From the NCBI GenBank assembly GCA_945859605.1, contig OX243825.1, positions 15,933,784-15,997,783 of the forward strand: a stretch of DNA of 64,000 nt, in the 5' to 3' direction. This document shows positions 10,887 through 22,495 of the stretch, in pieces. The translations under genes were made by a program, and so were the position numbers. The notes beneath the pieces are model-generated. The model searched no databases and was not told where the DNA came from. It saw nothing but the letters and a program-made list of their open reading frames with translations. This DNA is from Lumbricus rubellus. Its lineage: Eukaryota > Annelida > Clitellata > Crassiclitellata > Lumbricidae. How positions within the stretch are numbered: position 1 is the first letter of the stretch; each line of letters starts with the position of its first letter.

Positions 10887-11073
10887 TAGGCCTATGGACG
10901 GGGTTTATTTCAGGGAGAAGTGCAAAAAGTTGTTAGTGTTCGCCCTATAAGTCGCACAATTTTAAGCACGCATCCAAAGACGATAGAAATTATAATATTC
11001 TCGTGGCAAGATTTTTACGTAGGCAATTAGCAAGCACGCTTTTCTTACGAATACCACATAATAGGCCTATAGC

Positions 11074-11397
11074 CTATAGGCGTACGAGGCGGGGGTGCAG
11101 GGGGGCAATTGCCCCCCCAAATTCGGGCAAGTTTGGTTTTTTTTTCGGGCAAAAAGTCGCGGACGACTAAAAAAAAAAAAAAAAAAGTCGTCAAGTTTCG
11201 GGCAAGTCTGGTTTTTCGGGCAAAAAAGTCGCGGACGACTAAAAAAAAAAAAAAAAAAAAAAGGTCGTCAAGTTTCGGGCAAGTCTGGTTTTTCGGGCAA
11301 AAATAGTCGCGGACGACCAACTTTTTGGCCGGATAAATTTTTCGGGCAAAAGTTAAATCTTTGCCCCCCCACTTCTGAAACCTCCCGTACGCCTATG
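11074..11397. mobile_element. hAT-like MITE, CATAGGCGTACGAGG family
   Basis: Inverted ends ATAGGCGTACGAGG and CCCGTACGCCTAT, with CCTATAGC/CCTATAGG flanks (7 of 8). The interior holds two tandem modules TCGCGGACGACT-A(n)-AGTCGTCAAG, the hairpin theme again but in GGACGACT form with long A runs. Confidence 0.75.
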
Positions 11398-11629
11398 CCT
11401 ATAGGCCTAATATTCGTTTAATTTCAAACTGACGCAATTACGCAGACAACAATTCATATAGGCCATGGGCGGAGACTTAGGTGAGGACAGGGGAGGTCTC
11501 CCTCAATGTATGTGGTGGTGGGGACCATCCATGCATTTGTTTCCACCCCCAGCCCCCAATTGTTAAGTGCTAGGATATGTTCACTTCATGAACACACTGG
11601 TGCACGACGTTATAACGTTAGAAGAAGAG

Positions 11630-11835
11630 ATCTTCGAACAAATGTGAGGAAATGACTAAGAAAAGGTCATCAGCTGCATTGGCAGGGATAAGTGGTATGT
11701 CTTTTGAGGAAAATTCGAAAAAATGACTTTAAAAAGGTCATCAACTTTTTGACAGAGAAAATAGTGTTTTTCCTGGAGATTTCGGCCAAATGACTAAAAA
11801 AAGGTCGTCAGAAATTTTGGCCGGCAAAAAGATGG
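11630..11835. repeat. Orphan tandem hairpin modules
   Basis: Three successive GACTaaaaaaGGTCATC-like units (near 11650, 11725 and 11790) separated by about 65-75 bases. They lie inside a decayed element starting about 11463, whose ends I could not define. Confidence 0.6.
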
Positions 11836-12184
11836 AAAATTTCGTCGGCGACTCAACCATTCGTCCGCCCAAAATCTCGCGTCCTTCCTTCGGCCACTCG
11901 TTCGTCCCCCGCAAGTTGTAGACCAAGTCTAATAATAAATTTAATAATAATCTTCGTTTCCTTTCAAACGGACACAAAGCAGACTAATCACAATTCATAT
12001 ATGCTTATGTTAAGAGAGGTCTCAAGTTATTAGGCCTAACTGTCGGTAGCCATGCAAGGCGTCATCGCGTCCTACTGCTCAGTTTACCAACGCCATCGGC
12101 CGAAAGGAAGGCTGGGTGAACGTTTAGAGGGTAGCGCCGTAGCGGGATGTTATCCCGCATCTGTGAGGTAATCCCCATCGTGTC

Positions 12185-12450
12185 GTAATTCATTCATTCA
12201 TTTCGTGAATTTATATAGCACTTCTTCAAGAAACCTACCCAGAGGCGCTCCCAGTCCAGCCCCAGCTAAAATAATAGGTTTTGAGCAACTTATAAAAAGC
12301 AGGTGAATTTATAGTCTAGGCATAAGTGGCAAGTTTAGTGAGAGGCCATTCCAGATAGCAGGACCCACAGTAGAAAAGGCTCGGCGCTGTCTTGTAGAAG
12401 TGCGAGCTCGAGGAACCAAAAGCTCCCCCATTGTCTTTAATCTTTACCAT
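12185..12450 (-). mobile_element. SINE of the GAATTTATATAGC tail type
   Basis: Plus-strand order: ATTCATTCATTC, GAATTTATATAGCACTTC, AGAGGCGCTCCCAGTCCAG, then a body containing GAGAGGCCATTCCAGATAG. The same body occurs at 36426-36612 and 52310-52500. The sense strand is minus, with a (GAAT)n tail. Confidence 0.65.
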
Positions 12451-12895
12451 TACTATGTAACAAATGAACAATGATCATAAAACAATGGTTCGTCATGTTA
12501 CCTGTAGGCTACTGGATGCGCTTTGATATCTAAAATGGCCACGAAACGAAGATACTATTACTGCGTGCCTAAAATTCGCTCAACGCTAGTAGATCTACTA
12601 GAGATTATGGAAGCTAAAAAGAATGCTATTAACCGCTGTACGTAGCAGTGTAGCTGCTTATGCAGTGGCGGTTGCCCATTAGACCTGACTTGGGGGGGGG
12701 GTGGGATGGTTGCGCATTGCATAACACACTGTCATGGAGACAGAGAGGAATTGATATCGCGCCACGTATACGGCGGACGTGATTTGTAGGCTGCAATTCG
12801 CGCTGTGTGCTGCAGGCTGTCTGCTCTGTTAGGCCTAGTAGATTGATGTCTTCTGTCATTTGCGTTCTTATTAATAGTCTCAATAATGTTGCATT

Positions 12896-13000
12896 CATTC
12901 ATTCATTCATTATTAGAATTTATATAGCGCCTCTTCAAGAAACTACTCAGAGGCGCTCCCAGCCCAGCCACGATTAAAGAAAAAAGATTTAAGGGACTTT
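12896..13000 (-). mobile_element. 5'-truncated SINE with (ATTC)n tail
   Basis: ATTCATTCATTCATTATTAG then AATTTATATAGCGCCTCTTC and CTACTCAGAGGCGCTCCCAG. Only the 3' end of the SINE is present. Confidence 0.65.
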
Positions 13001-13111
13001 GGAAATAAAGATTGACTGGTCAGGTGGAAGAGATGGAGGTTTGGGGGGGAGGTCATTAAGCTGTAGGTAACCCAACGGTCCCAACCTTAATTTGCTACAT
13101 CATTCTGGCAT

Positions 13112-13405
13112 GTGGGACGTGGTGGTGTAGCGATAAGTTCGGCACCTTTGTGACCGAAGGGTCGCAGGTTCGAATCTACCTCAAGCCACTGCATGCGTAG
13201 CGACCTTGGACATGTTGCTCACCCACAATTGTCTGTGAGGAAGGCAATGGGAAACCAGCTCACTCATCTCATCCCCATGCAGAACCAATGGGGTATAAAG
13301 CCAATGAACCTGCCTTCAGGCAGAGAACTTACCATAATCATCATCATCATACATCATCATCGTCGTCGTCGTCATCATCATCACCATCACCATAATCATC
13401 TTCAT
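13112..13405 (+). mobile_element. Second SINE type: same tRNA head, different body, (CAT)n tail
   Basis: GGACGTGGTGGTGTAGCGAT and GGTTCGAATC match the head and B box of the main SINE family. The body (GGAAGGCAATGGGAAACCAG onward) and the ATAATCATCATCATC tail are unrelated to it. This suggests a tRNA promoter shared by two SINEs with different 3' partners. Confidence 0.7.
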
Positions 13406-13635
13406 AGGCGTACGAGGCGGGGGTCCAGAGGGCAAAATGTCCTCCCCCAAAAAATTTCGGGCAAGTCTGTTTTTTTGGGCAAGCAGACCCGGAAAAATAC
13501 GAAAAAATAGTATTTTTCACAACACATTTCAACTTTTTTGGCTAGGAAAAATAGCATTTCCCACCACGAGATTTATTTTTTGGGCAGAGGTAGAATCTTT
13601 GACCCCCCACTGCTGAAATCTCTCGTACGCCTATG
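13403..13635. mobile_element. hAT-like MITE, CATAGGCGTACGAGG family
   Basis: Inverted CATAGGCGTACGAGG / CTCGTACGCCTATG. It sits in CAT-repeat DNA, and the flanks ATCATCTT and ATCATCAT (7 of 8) fit an 8-bp duplication. The simple-repeat target leaves the duplication uncertain. Confidence 0.75.
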
Positions 13636-13928
13636 ATCATCATCATCATACATCATCATCATAGGCTACATCATCGATCATCATCATCATCTGGCATGTC
13701 GCGAAGCCATCGATAAGACAGGCGTGTCGCTCAGGCAGCACAGCGTATTTGTAGCAGAGTCATCGATCCATGAAACTGAAAAACATCACCGTATTCTTCA
13801 CTGTTTCCTAATTTGTCAACTGCAACAATTAACTCGATGATGATGATGACTGAAACCAGTAAATTCTCCAGTAAAATTCTGCATTTCGATGATCACAGTA
13901 GGTCTATATATCATCATCATCATCATCA

Positions 13929-15743
13929 TCAAGAACCGAGGGACCAGTGCCCGTAGGTGCCCGCTGCCATCCTCATTATTCCTCGCCATTTTTGTCGTTC
14001 CATCGCCGCATGTGTCAGGTCTTGTATTGGCGCTCCGCACCAGTCGGTTATGTTGTCCAGCCATTCCTTGTGTGGTCTACCTCTTTTGTTGGTTCCCTCC
14101 ATTCTTCCAAACACCACCCTCTTTATTTTTCTGTCCTCATTCATTCTACATATGTGACCAAATAGCTCCAGCTTCCTGGTTATTAATATCTGCATAAGAT
14201 TTTCTGTGGCTTCTATTTGCTCATACAGTTCTGAGTTTTTCATCTTCTGCATCCATCCAACTCTCAACAATCGTCTGTAGCATTTCCTCTCGAAGGCTAA
14301 TATCTTTGACTCCATTTCTTTAGTTACTGTCCAGGCCTCGCATCCATACATCATACTGCTGAATACACAGGTTCTCAGTACTTTTAACTTTGTTTGTAGA
14401 TGTATGGATTTGCTCTTCCAGATTTTATCCAATGCCTTTAGTGCTGTCATTGCTTTCGCGATTCTCGCCCATACTTCTTTCTTGTTGTCTAAGTCGTGTG
14501 TTTTGATGCATCCTAAGTATGTGAATTTTTCCACGTTTTCTATCTGGTTTCCATCTATTTCCATCTTCTTAGACAGTTCTTTTGCTCCAAATACCATCGT
14601 TTTGGTCTTCTCAAAGTTCATGTCAAGGCCATACCTTTTTCCTTCATCACTTAACTTCTGAGCTGTGCTCTCCAACCTCTGGATGTCATCGTCTATCAGG
14701 TCGATGTCGTCCGCAAAACATAGATTGTTGATATTCTCTCCGCTGATCTTTACTCCTCCTTCTTCCTCCCTGGTCTTGTCTAGTATTCTTTCCAAGAGAG
14801 TAATGAATATGTCTGGTGATATCGGGTCACCCTGTCTTGTGCCCCTGCCGATGCAGAACCATGGGCCAATCTCTCCGCACACCCTTACCGCCGCCTTTGC
14901 ATTGCTATTAACTTCTCTTAGTAAACGCACCAGCTTGTTGTCTACTCCATATGAGTCCATGGTCGCCCATGTTACACTCTGGTCGATGCTATCAAAAGCT
15001 TTTTGGAAGTCGATGAAGCAGTTGTAAATTTTCTTGTCTTTTCTTCTAGCCTTCTCGCCAATCAGCCTCAGTGTTAAGATTTGTTGAGTCGTACTTCTGC
15101 CCTTCCTGAATCCGGCCTGTTCGTCTGATCTGAATTCCTCTGTCTGTGCTCTGAGTCTTTCAGTTAGAACCGACATCAGCACTTTCCCCAGATGGCTCAT
15201 CAATGCAATGGTTCTATAGTTGCTACATTCCTGTGTACTTCCCTTTTTATGCAGCACAATGATGACTGACTTTTTCCATTCTTCCGGCGTGTGACCTTCT
15301 CTGTATGCTATCCTGCAGATTTGGTGTAGTTCCTTTATTACCTCTTCTCCACCGTATTTTATCATTTCTCCTACTACGCCATCTATTCCAGGACTTCTGT
15401 TGTTCTTTATGCGCTTCACGGCCCTCCTAATTTCCTCTTCTAATATGTCATCATCTTTGTCTTCCTTTGGAGGTGCTATCTCCGCCAGCTCTGCGATTAC
15501 CTGCCTTGCCGTGTCTTGGTCCAACTGAGTTTGGTACAAACCACTACAGTATTCCGTCCATCTGTGTACAATCTCTTCTGAGTTCATCAGTACTTTTCCC
15601 TTTACATCTTTGATCGCTCTTGTTTTTGGTTGCCACGTTCTATTTATGTTCCTAATCATTTTATATGCTTCTCTTGTCTTGAACTCTGCATGAAATCTTC
15701 CTATTTCTTTACACTGGTCTTCTAACCATTTCGCTTTGTCCAT
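13929..15743 (-). pseudogene. Retrotransposon reverse transcriptase fragment (604 aa open)
   Basis: Shows the reverse transcriptase blocks in order: IDGVVGEMIKYGGEE, QAGFRKGRSTTQQ, CFIDFQKAFDSID, GTRQGDPISPDIF, the catalytic LCFADDIDLID, and FTYLGC. Near the end comes LELFGHICRM and GRMEGTNKRGRPHKEWLD, the C-terminal motif typical of this group. The domain is uninterrupted but has no endonuclease in frame, so the copy is not autonomous as read. Its stop TGA is the first triplet of the 3' (TGA)n tail. Confidence 0.85.
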
Positions 15744-16381
15744 TCTTGCTGCTTTTCCTCATTGCACTTCATTTTATATAGCTTCTCCGTTTCCTCTGAT
15801 CTGTCTCTTATGACCCTTAGCCGTCTTTTTTCCTGCACTAAACTCAGTGTTTCTGATGTGATCCACTTTTTGTTTATTTTTTCTTGGAGTGGTATTGTCT
15901 GTTCTGTCGCTTTCATTATTGTCTCGGCCAGCCGTATTGCCCTTGCATTTAAGTCGTTCTCTTCTTCAAATTTTTCCATTGCTTCTTCGATTGCAGCTTG
16001 GTAGGCGATCTGTATTTTATCCTCGGCCAGTCTTGATATATCTCTTCTTGCTTGTGGTTCCATTTTACGATGCCTCTTCAGCCGAATCTTGATGTTCGCA
16101 ATCACCAGGCTGTGGTCCGAGTCCATGTCCGCTCCCTGGAATGACCTGCATTGTTGTGTTGCTGTTTTCCAGCGATTCCCGATGAGTATCATATCTATCA
16201 AGTTCTTGCTTCTACCGTTGGGTGATCTCCATGTCCATTTTCGACACTCTTTTTGCTGAAATCTTGTGTTGCATATCCCTAGATCATTCTCTGTCGCAAA
16301 TTCCAGCAGTCTTTCCCCTCTTTCGTTACGGTCTCCATATCCAAATTTTCCCATGACCTTTTCCCATCCAGTGTTGTCCAC
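15722..16381 (-). pseudogene. Retrotransposon endonuclease C-terminus and linker
   Basis: Continues the endonuclease with GDWNAKVG (just before the first methionine), FGYGDRNERGERLLEF, LIDMILIGNRW and ADMDSDHSLV, the SDH catalytic box. A basic linker leads to EKQQEWTKRNG, where a second frameshift (near 15745-15760) interrupts the path to the reverse transcriptase frame MDKAKWLEDQC. Confidence 0.8.
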
Positions 16382-16407
16382 TCCGACTTTCGCGTTCCAG
16401 TCACCTC

Positions 16408-16938
16408 CTATGATGATATCTCTTTGATCGTCTTCGTTAGGTCTTCGTAGAAGGTTTCAATCTCTTCTTCAGAGCTTTCTGATGTTGGTGCATACACTTG
16501 GATGACCGCTATGTTAAATGGTTGGGCTTGGAACCTTGCTACTATTATGCGTTCGTTCACTGGTTTGTATCCTAACAGAGCTCCCTTTGCTCTGCTGCCC
16601 AGAAGGAAACCCACTCCCGCTCTATGTTTACTCTCATGTCCTGACCATAGGATTCCTCCCCCACTCATCTCTCCCGCCTGTGTCCATCTCATTTCCGATA
16701 TCCCAAGGATGTCGCACCTATATCTTTTCATCTCTTCTTGTAGAAGTTGTAGTCTGCCTGCTGCCCACAGGGTTCTTACGTTCCAAGTACCCACAGACAG
16801 TATTTCCTTGGCTGGATTGAGATTTCTTTCAGTAGCTGACTTTTCGTTCCAACCCTGATTGCTCGATTGAATACGCGGACCTTGTTCATCCGGGCGACGT
16901 CCGAGCCGGCATGTACGACGATTTGAGTTTACTGGCAT
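16408..16938 (-). pseudogene. Retrotransposon endonuclease, N-terminal fragment
   Basis: Reads SVGTWNVRTLWAAGRLQLL, the conserved start of the apurinic-type endonuclease, then DILGISEMRW and IAVIQVYAPTS. It stops shortly after KTIKEISS; in the next frame the protein resumes DIIIGGDWNAKVG, so about one base has been gained or lost near 16415-16435. The enzyme would nick target DNA for target-primed reverse transcription. The region upstream to 17134 is open in another frame and may be the original N-terminus. Confidence 0.8.
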
Positions 16939-17242
16939 TAGGTTTCAAGCGTGTTTCCTTTTTGCTGTCAGCGTATCGCCACACATCTGACAAACCCTTT
17001 TTGGGGAGTTGATTGCCGCCCACGTTAGCCAGCTTTTCAGGGTTCCTGTTGGGCCTGTCCACCTCGCGAAACGCCCTAGGTGGTTCTTCGGCTGAGTTAG
17101 CCTTCACCACTGATGGCATAGCCCCAACAGGCAATCCCCTACTCGGCTGTTGTCACCCCCCCCCCCCACCGCGTTGAGGTGTGGGTCGGTCTTGGGGGGG
17201 GGTATATATAGGCTATTTTTGTTCTCCTATAGCTCTTCTTCC

Positions 17243-17413
17243 CAGGGCTGTTTTTAAGGAATTTTTAGAACTGCACAACTCATTTCCTTTCCATCATCAA
17301 TGGTGAATTACTTCCAATCGGAGGACAATGGCCGTTTTTGCTAGTTTTTAACTGTATAGAAGTGCTTCTACAATTGCACATTTTTGTGCACAACCGCACG
17401 TTAAAAAGTCCTG
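17243..17413. mobile_element. hAT-like MITE, CAGGGCTGTTTTTAAGG family, copy 1
   Basis: CAGGGCTGTTTTTAAGGAAT at the left and TTAAAAAGTCCTG at the right. Copies at 46684 and 52839 keep 8-bp duplications. Here the flanks no longer match, so this copy is older or rearranged. Confidence 0.7.
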
Positions 17414-17632
17414 TTATCAGGGCTGAATACACGAGGTTAAACGCGGCTCTGCCAGGTGTATAGCCTACTCAAATAAAGAAGTTGGTTTTATAGTAGCCTA
17501 CGTGTAAGCTTATGCCTACTTAGTTCCGTAAACGAGGGTTTACGCGGATATAATAGGCCTACATCAGCGATGCGTGTTAGTTGACCCCACAAAGAGTAAA
17601 GACTTTTCAAAAATGTCATAAATAGTATTCTA

Positions 17633-17760
17633 AGTAAGTAAGCAGGTAAGTATGTACTTTATTGAACCGTCTGCAAACGAACTGCGGGAACTGCACTTCT
17701 GACGAGAAGGCAGCAGAACTAATCGATTATTATATTAAATAAAACTAAAATAATTAAAAC
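17633..17760 (-). repeat. (TAAG)n-tailed LINE-like 3' fragment
   Basis: AGTAAGTAAGCAGGTAAGTA then TTTATTGAACC. On the minus strand this is an AATAAA-containing 3' end with a CTTA tail, like 35904 and 63777. Confidence 0.45.
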
Positions 17761-17814
17761 CATGAAATTAGTTCGTGTAGGCCTATGTCGCGGTAAACGT
17801 AGGCTACTGCGACT

Positions 17815-17945
17815 AAAAAGTCACCAGAAATCTGCAGATGACTAAAAAAGTCATCAGAATTCTGATGAGTGATGACTAAAAATCAAAGCCGCAAAAATTT
17901 CGATGAGCCAAAAAAAGTTATCAGAAAAATCCGAAGGCAAAAATG
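17815..17945. repeat. Orphan hairpin modules
   Basis: Four GACTAAAAA-AGTCATCAG units in 130 bases with no recognisable MITE termini. The module appears to exist outside complete elements. Confidence 0.6.
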
Positions 17946-18149
17946 CGCCTATATGCTCTAGTTTTGGGCAACCGTAGCGCGCCGTGCATACTGGTCTGAA
18001 ATTTTACCAGTAGGCTATACAGTCCTGCTCATTAGGCTATAGGCCTAGGCTATAATAGTCCATTTAATTGCCAAAAGGGGAGGACGCAGGCGTAAAGCAG
18101 TAGGCTTTATCTCGAGTCTCAACACAAATTTCTGCCACCACGATAGGGG

Positions 18150-18352
18150 ACTTCAATTCAAGCTCCCTACTCAGAGGCGCTCCCGACTAAAGCGCGGACA
18201 CTGCATCGGACTTTCACCCCGAAGCGCTCGAGCAAATGCAAGTGAAAGACTTGCTCAAGGTTACTACGCGGCGACTTGAGGTGGATTCGAACCTGCAACC
18301 TCCTGCTGCAAGGCAGCGAACATAATTATGTCCTATCCACTACACCACCGCC
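18150..18352 (-). mobile_element. tRNA-derived SINE, copy 4
   Basis: Plus-strand order: AGAGGCGCTCCCGACTAAAG, GCGGACACTGCATCGG, GGATTCGAACC (inverted B box), CACTACACCACCGCCCC. A C run at 18348-18363 and a (GT)n run at 18390-18412 follow. Confidence 0.8.
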
Positions 18353-18455
18353 CCCCCCCCCCCATGTAGGCCTAGGCCTCTATGTCGGCGTTAGTGTGTG
18401 TGTGTGTGTGTGTGCTATAAGGCTTATAACACTTTTCTTCACAGTGCTAGAACTA

Positions 18456-19485
18456 CACCGTGAGGCATAAAAAACAAAACCACTAGAAAAATTGTTGTTA
18501 TTTTAACAATATTCAAGCAATGTCAATGAAATTCAGGTAATTTGTAGCCAAATAGCAGGCAATGTAAAAAGATTTTCAGTTTGTATTCAAACTGTCCGCC
18601 TTTAGCTTTTAGGCCTACGCATTCGCGAAGTCGCTTGTGCCATTAACGCACCGCCGAGTCAATGAATTTGCTGTTCAAGATCGTTCCGACTTCAAGCTTT
18701 CACGTTTCGCTTACGAAGATCTTCGACATCACGGACCTTCGTATTTGTACACCATTTACTGCATGAATCCCCATATTTGTTTATAGTCGACCTTATTCAG
18801 AACTGGGCTATTAGGGGGCCATAGAGTAGGAGTTATGAAGTCAGAAGTTTCATTCGTCAGAAGTGCAGCCGTTTCTCGTGCTCTGTGCGCTAGAGCACCA
18901 CCTTGCTGGAAAATGTAAAATTCAGAGTTCTCGAATTTCAGGTAGAAAACCTTCCATGAGTAAAACATCTCTGTAGTGTTGGCCGTTGACTTTTACCCCC
19001 GGTTTAACAGAGTGAATTGACGTGCGCCCGAGAGAAGAAACACCGACTGGCTCCGTCAGGGATTTGCTAAACGTCGGACTTGTGCGTAAAAGGCGGTCCG
19101 CTGCAATATCTCTCTTTCCAGCAACATGGCCCCTTAACAGCCCAGATCTGAATCCCGACGATTATAAGGTATGGCGATGCATGCAAGAGATGGTGGCGGT
19201 GCACAAAACAAAGATTCGTAGCCTAATGTTGATGATCTCCGTAAGCGAATCGTGCAAGCTTGGAACGATCTTGACCAGCGAATTATTGACTCGGCGGTGC
19301 GTGAATGGCACAAGCGACTTCGCGCACGCGTAGAAGCTAAAGACGGACAGTTTGAGTACAAACTGATAATCGGTTTACATTGCCTGCTATTTAGCTATAA
19401 TTTTCCTGAATGTCATTGACATTGCTTGAATATTGTTAAAATTATGACAATTTTTCTAGTGGCTTTGTTTTTATGCCTCACGGTG
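18456..19485. mobile_element. Fold-back mariner: two transposase 3' halves head to head
   Basis: Outer ends CACCGTGAGGCATAAAA and TTTTATGCCTCACGGTG are inverted and flanked by TA. Each arm carries the C-terminal third of a mariner/IS630-type transposase pointing outward. The left arm (minus, 18756-18968) reads FYIFQQGGALAHRARE then LWPPNSPVLN; the right arm (plus, 19110-19330) reads WPLNSPDLNPDDYKVW and then decays. No N-terminal half is present. This is a snap-back dimer rather than a normal copy. Confidence 0.75.
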
Positions 19486-19843
19486 TATACTAGTTGCTAT
19501 AGCTGCTGTTTAACGACACCGAACATTTAATTTTTTAAAAGATGCATGTCATTGCCCTCCTCCATTTACCACGCTTTGCACTGACTTGGCACATTGTATC
19601 GGTAGTAGCGGTGTAATAGTCACAACTATAATGGGCTCCATCATGCGGCATTCACAACAAAAGACCACCAAGTTATGGATTAGGCTATCCAGCCCTTTCG
19701 CAATCACGTAGACGTCACGTACTACTGCACAGAAAGAATAGATTGCACGTACGCTATACGGTGCCTATTCATTACTGGGTTATTATTTCCTGGTTGGCGT
19801 TCTGCCACCGATTTCATCATTTCAATAATAAGGTCCATAATAT

Positions 19844-20304
19844 CAGGAGCAGATCCAGGGGGGGGCTTATCCGGCCATGGCCCCCCATTTAGGAATGCCC
19901 ATGTATCGTGGCCCCCCATTTGGATTGAACATGCTGTGGAAGAATGTATATATTGCACATTTTGGCCCCCCCCCTATTAAGAAATGGTCATGCATTGTGC
20001 CCCCCCCCCTATTTGGAAATGGTACGATTTTCCCAAAAAATTTGTCAGATGACTAAAAAAAAGGTCATCAACTTTTTTGGCGGATGAAATGGTATGATTT
20101 TCCCGAAAATTTTGGCAGATGACTAAAAAGAAAAAAAGGTCATCAACTCTTTGGGCGGATGAAATGGTATGATTTTCTCAAAAATTTTGGCAGATGACTA
20201 AAAAAAGGTCATCAACTTTTTTGGCGGACACGAAATTTTTTTCACCAGACCCTAGGCCTAGAATTTTTGCCTCCCCCCATTAAAAGTTTCTGTATCCGCC
20301 CTTG
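19844..20304. mobile_element. hAT-like MITE, CAGGGGCGGATCCAG family, three hairpin modules
   Basis: CAGGAGCAGATCCAGGG / TGTATCCGCCCTTG ends with the perfect 8-bp duplication CATAATAT (19836-19843 and 20305-20312). Three tandem ~70-bp units (GATGACTAAAAAAAGGTCATC followed by AACTTTTTTGGCGGA) make it the longest of the family, so size varies by module amplification. Confidence 0.9.
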
Positions 20305-20496
20305 CATAATATACCATCCGCTATAGTTCGAAGACAGTCAACAATGATTCTATTCAGTCCACCCTCCATTCATCAACCATAGTCTATCAATCTTTAGCCG
20401 CCCGTCCCTCCAATCAGCAAAGAGCCAACCAGCCAAGTTCAGGCAACTTCGATGCAACGTTGCGCACATTGTTTGTCGGATAAGCAATTGCCTGTC

Positions 20497-20870
20497 CAGT
20501 GGCGGCGCCAGGATTTCAGTTTGGGGGGGGGGCTGAAGTTGGTCTAGAAATTTTCCGTCTTTATTCGCCCCACCCCCCAAATCTTACGACTTTTTTCTTT
20601 TAGTCGTTCGGTCTGAAAGACTGAAACCCATGAAAATGTTTTTTTAGTCGTTCAACCTAAAACCCAAGAAAATGTTCCATTTTCCCCATCAAAAAATCTG
20701 ATGGACTTTTAGTCGTCCATCCAATGGTCTTGGACTCTATTTTTCTGAGTTTGCTCTTTCTCATGTACCCACAGTTGTACACATTTTCCGCATATTTCTT
20801 TTTTTGGGGGGGGGGGGGGGCTGAGCGCCATTTAGGGGAAGGGGGTTTAGCCCCCCTAGCGCCGCTACTT
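20497..20870. mobile_element. hAT-like MITE, CAGTGGCGGCGCC family
   Basis: CAGTGGCGGCGCCAGG / CTAGCGCCGCTACTT inverted ends and a perfect TGCCTGTC duplication at 20489-20496 and 20871-20878. The interior has TTTTTAGTCGTTC and GACTTTTAGTCGTCC, a variant of the module. Confidence 0.85.
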
Positions 20871-22495
20871 TGCCTGTCCTGAGCAAGTTTTAAAATTGCT
20901 ACACATTAGGAACAGAAAAAGGTTGGTTTGCATGTGAGCTACAATTTTTTATTTAGAGTAGCCAATTTAACGATAATTTTTAAACCAATGGATTCAAATA
21001 ATTAGACTAAAAAGAAACGACAAACGTCATAATTATAGAGCTAATAATAAACCTCTGTGATTGAACAACTTTGCATAAATCCTACAGCACAGAAAAATAC
21101 TTAAAAAATTACAGTTAACCCATAAAAATAAATTACAAGCAGGATATGTCTCGAGCCGGTGTCACAGGATAATTTTTCCCCTTAAAGCTATCCGGGGATG
21201 GAATAAACCAGGCACAGAGCCTCCGGGAGAAAAAAAATCTGTCCCAAATTTTATTGAAAAATGCGTAAAATTTATAAATTTGGGCTTTAATCAAAATTCA
21301 AAATGACTCAAATTATTTTTCCGTCCTAAGCAATGCTCAAAGCAAGGCAATTTTTTTTATTTAGTGACTCTAGATGTTCTTAAGTGTTCTAAATGTGCTA
21401 AGTGTTCTAAAAGAAAAGAAAGACAAAGTTATCCATATAGGAACAAAAACACCTGTTAGTGGCACTGTTCAAAAACAAAGCAGATGAAATTTAATTTGCG
21501 AAAATAAACACAAGCGAAAGTGGCTTTTTCCACTTCTCTTCATCTGGGGGATATGAACGTTAGGGTGCTACTCTATTTCGTGACACCAGCACATAATCCT
21601 CTTCACATCAACATCAAGAGATTACTTACCACTTTACCAAACAAAAACAATTTAAGAGTAATGTCAACTTCAGGCATAGGCGACATAAGCGGCTGCCTGG
21701 AGCATTATTTTTCAAAATAAAAAAGCTTAGAAGATAAAGTACACCCTTGATCAACATTTTTAGAAAAAGACAGCATTTTTGTCCATGCCTATAATGCAAA
21801 ACTAATGCAAAACTGTCCAAGGCGGTTAAATGCTTTCTCTGTTTCAGAGTCTCAATAACGTTCAATGCACATGATAAATCAACCTGTCTTCTAACAAGTT
21901 TACAGCCAGTCTTCCATTAAATCCAACTTGATATGAACACCACATTCCCGCAACCAGAAAAGCTTCATGATTGATGGGGCTTCTCAGAGTTCTGCTGGGC
22001 CATTGTTAGTCTATGATAGATTAATCAAAGTAATAAAGCTGCAAAATATTAATAACATTAAAAATAATTAAAAATAATTACGACGATTTATACGGTGCCA
22101 AAACATGACCAGGCCAAAGCCACATAACTGTAAGGGTTGATAACATTTCAGGTTACAAAAGTCATGAAACAAAAAATACCTATACAGAAGCAGCAGTAGC
22201 AGTAGAATGACAATAATAATAATAATCTTTTGAGCACTAGGAACCTATAATCTAATTTTATTCTTTTACACTTTTACAGTCTGAGAGATCCTTACTACCT
22301 TGGGCAAAAAAAATAATAAAGCCTGAAAAATTATCTTTTTAAAAATATTATTTTAAAGCCTGAGGGATCATATAGACCTTGGGCGCAAAAATAATAATAA
22401 TAACAATAATAATAATAACAAGAACACAGTTCTTCGGAGAGTTGCTTATAGCCTCAGGAATTACGCTTACCTTGGGCGTAAGGCCTAAAAAAAAA
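20871..22495. other. Gene-free AT-rich stretch
   Basis: I see no gene. AT-rich DNA with (AATAAT)n runs near 22207-22220 and 22390-22420 and a thrice-repeated CCTTGGGC-containing segment (about 22260-22480). Confidence 0.5.

Larger units (their letters stand above)
13912..17203 (-). mobile_element. Non-LTR retrotransposon (RTE-like), frameshifted copy
   Basis: The sense strand is minus. Order is a 5' region with G-run, apurinic endonuclease, reverse transcriptase, then a 3' (TGA)n tail at 13912-13932. TATATAT at both ends (13905-13911 and about 17203-17210) could be a target duplication but is low complexity. At least two frameshifts split the single long reading frame. The architecture matches the intact element at 36764-40071, but sequence and tail differ, so it is a separate family. 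Confidence 0.8.
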
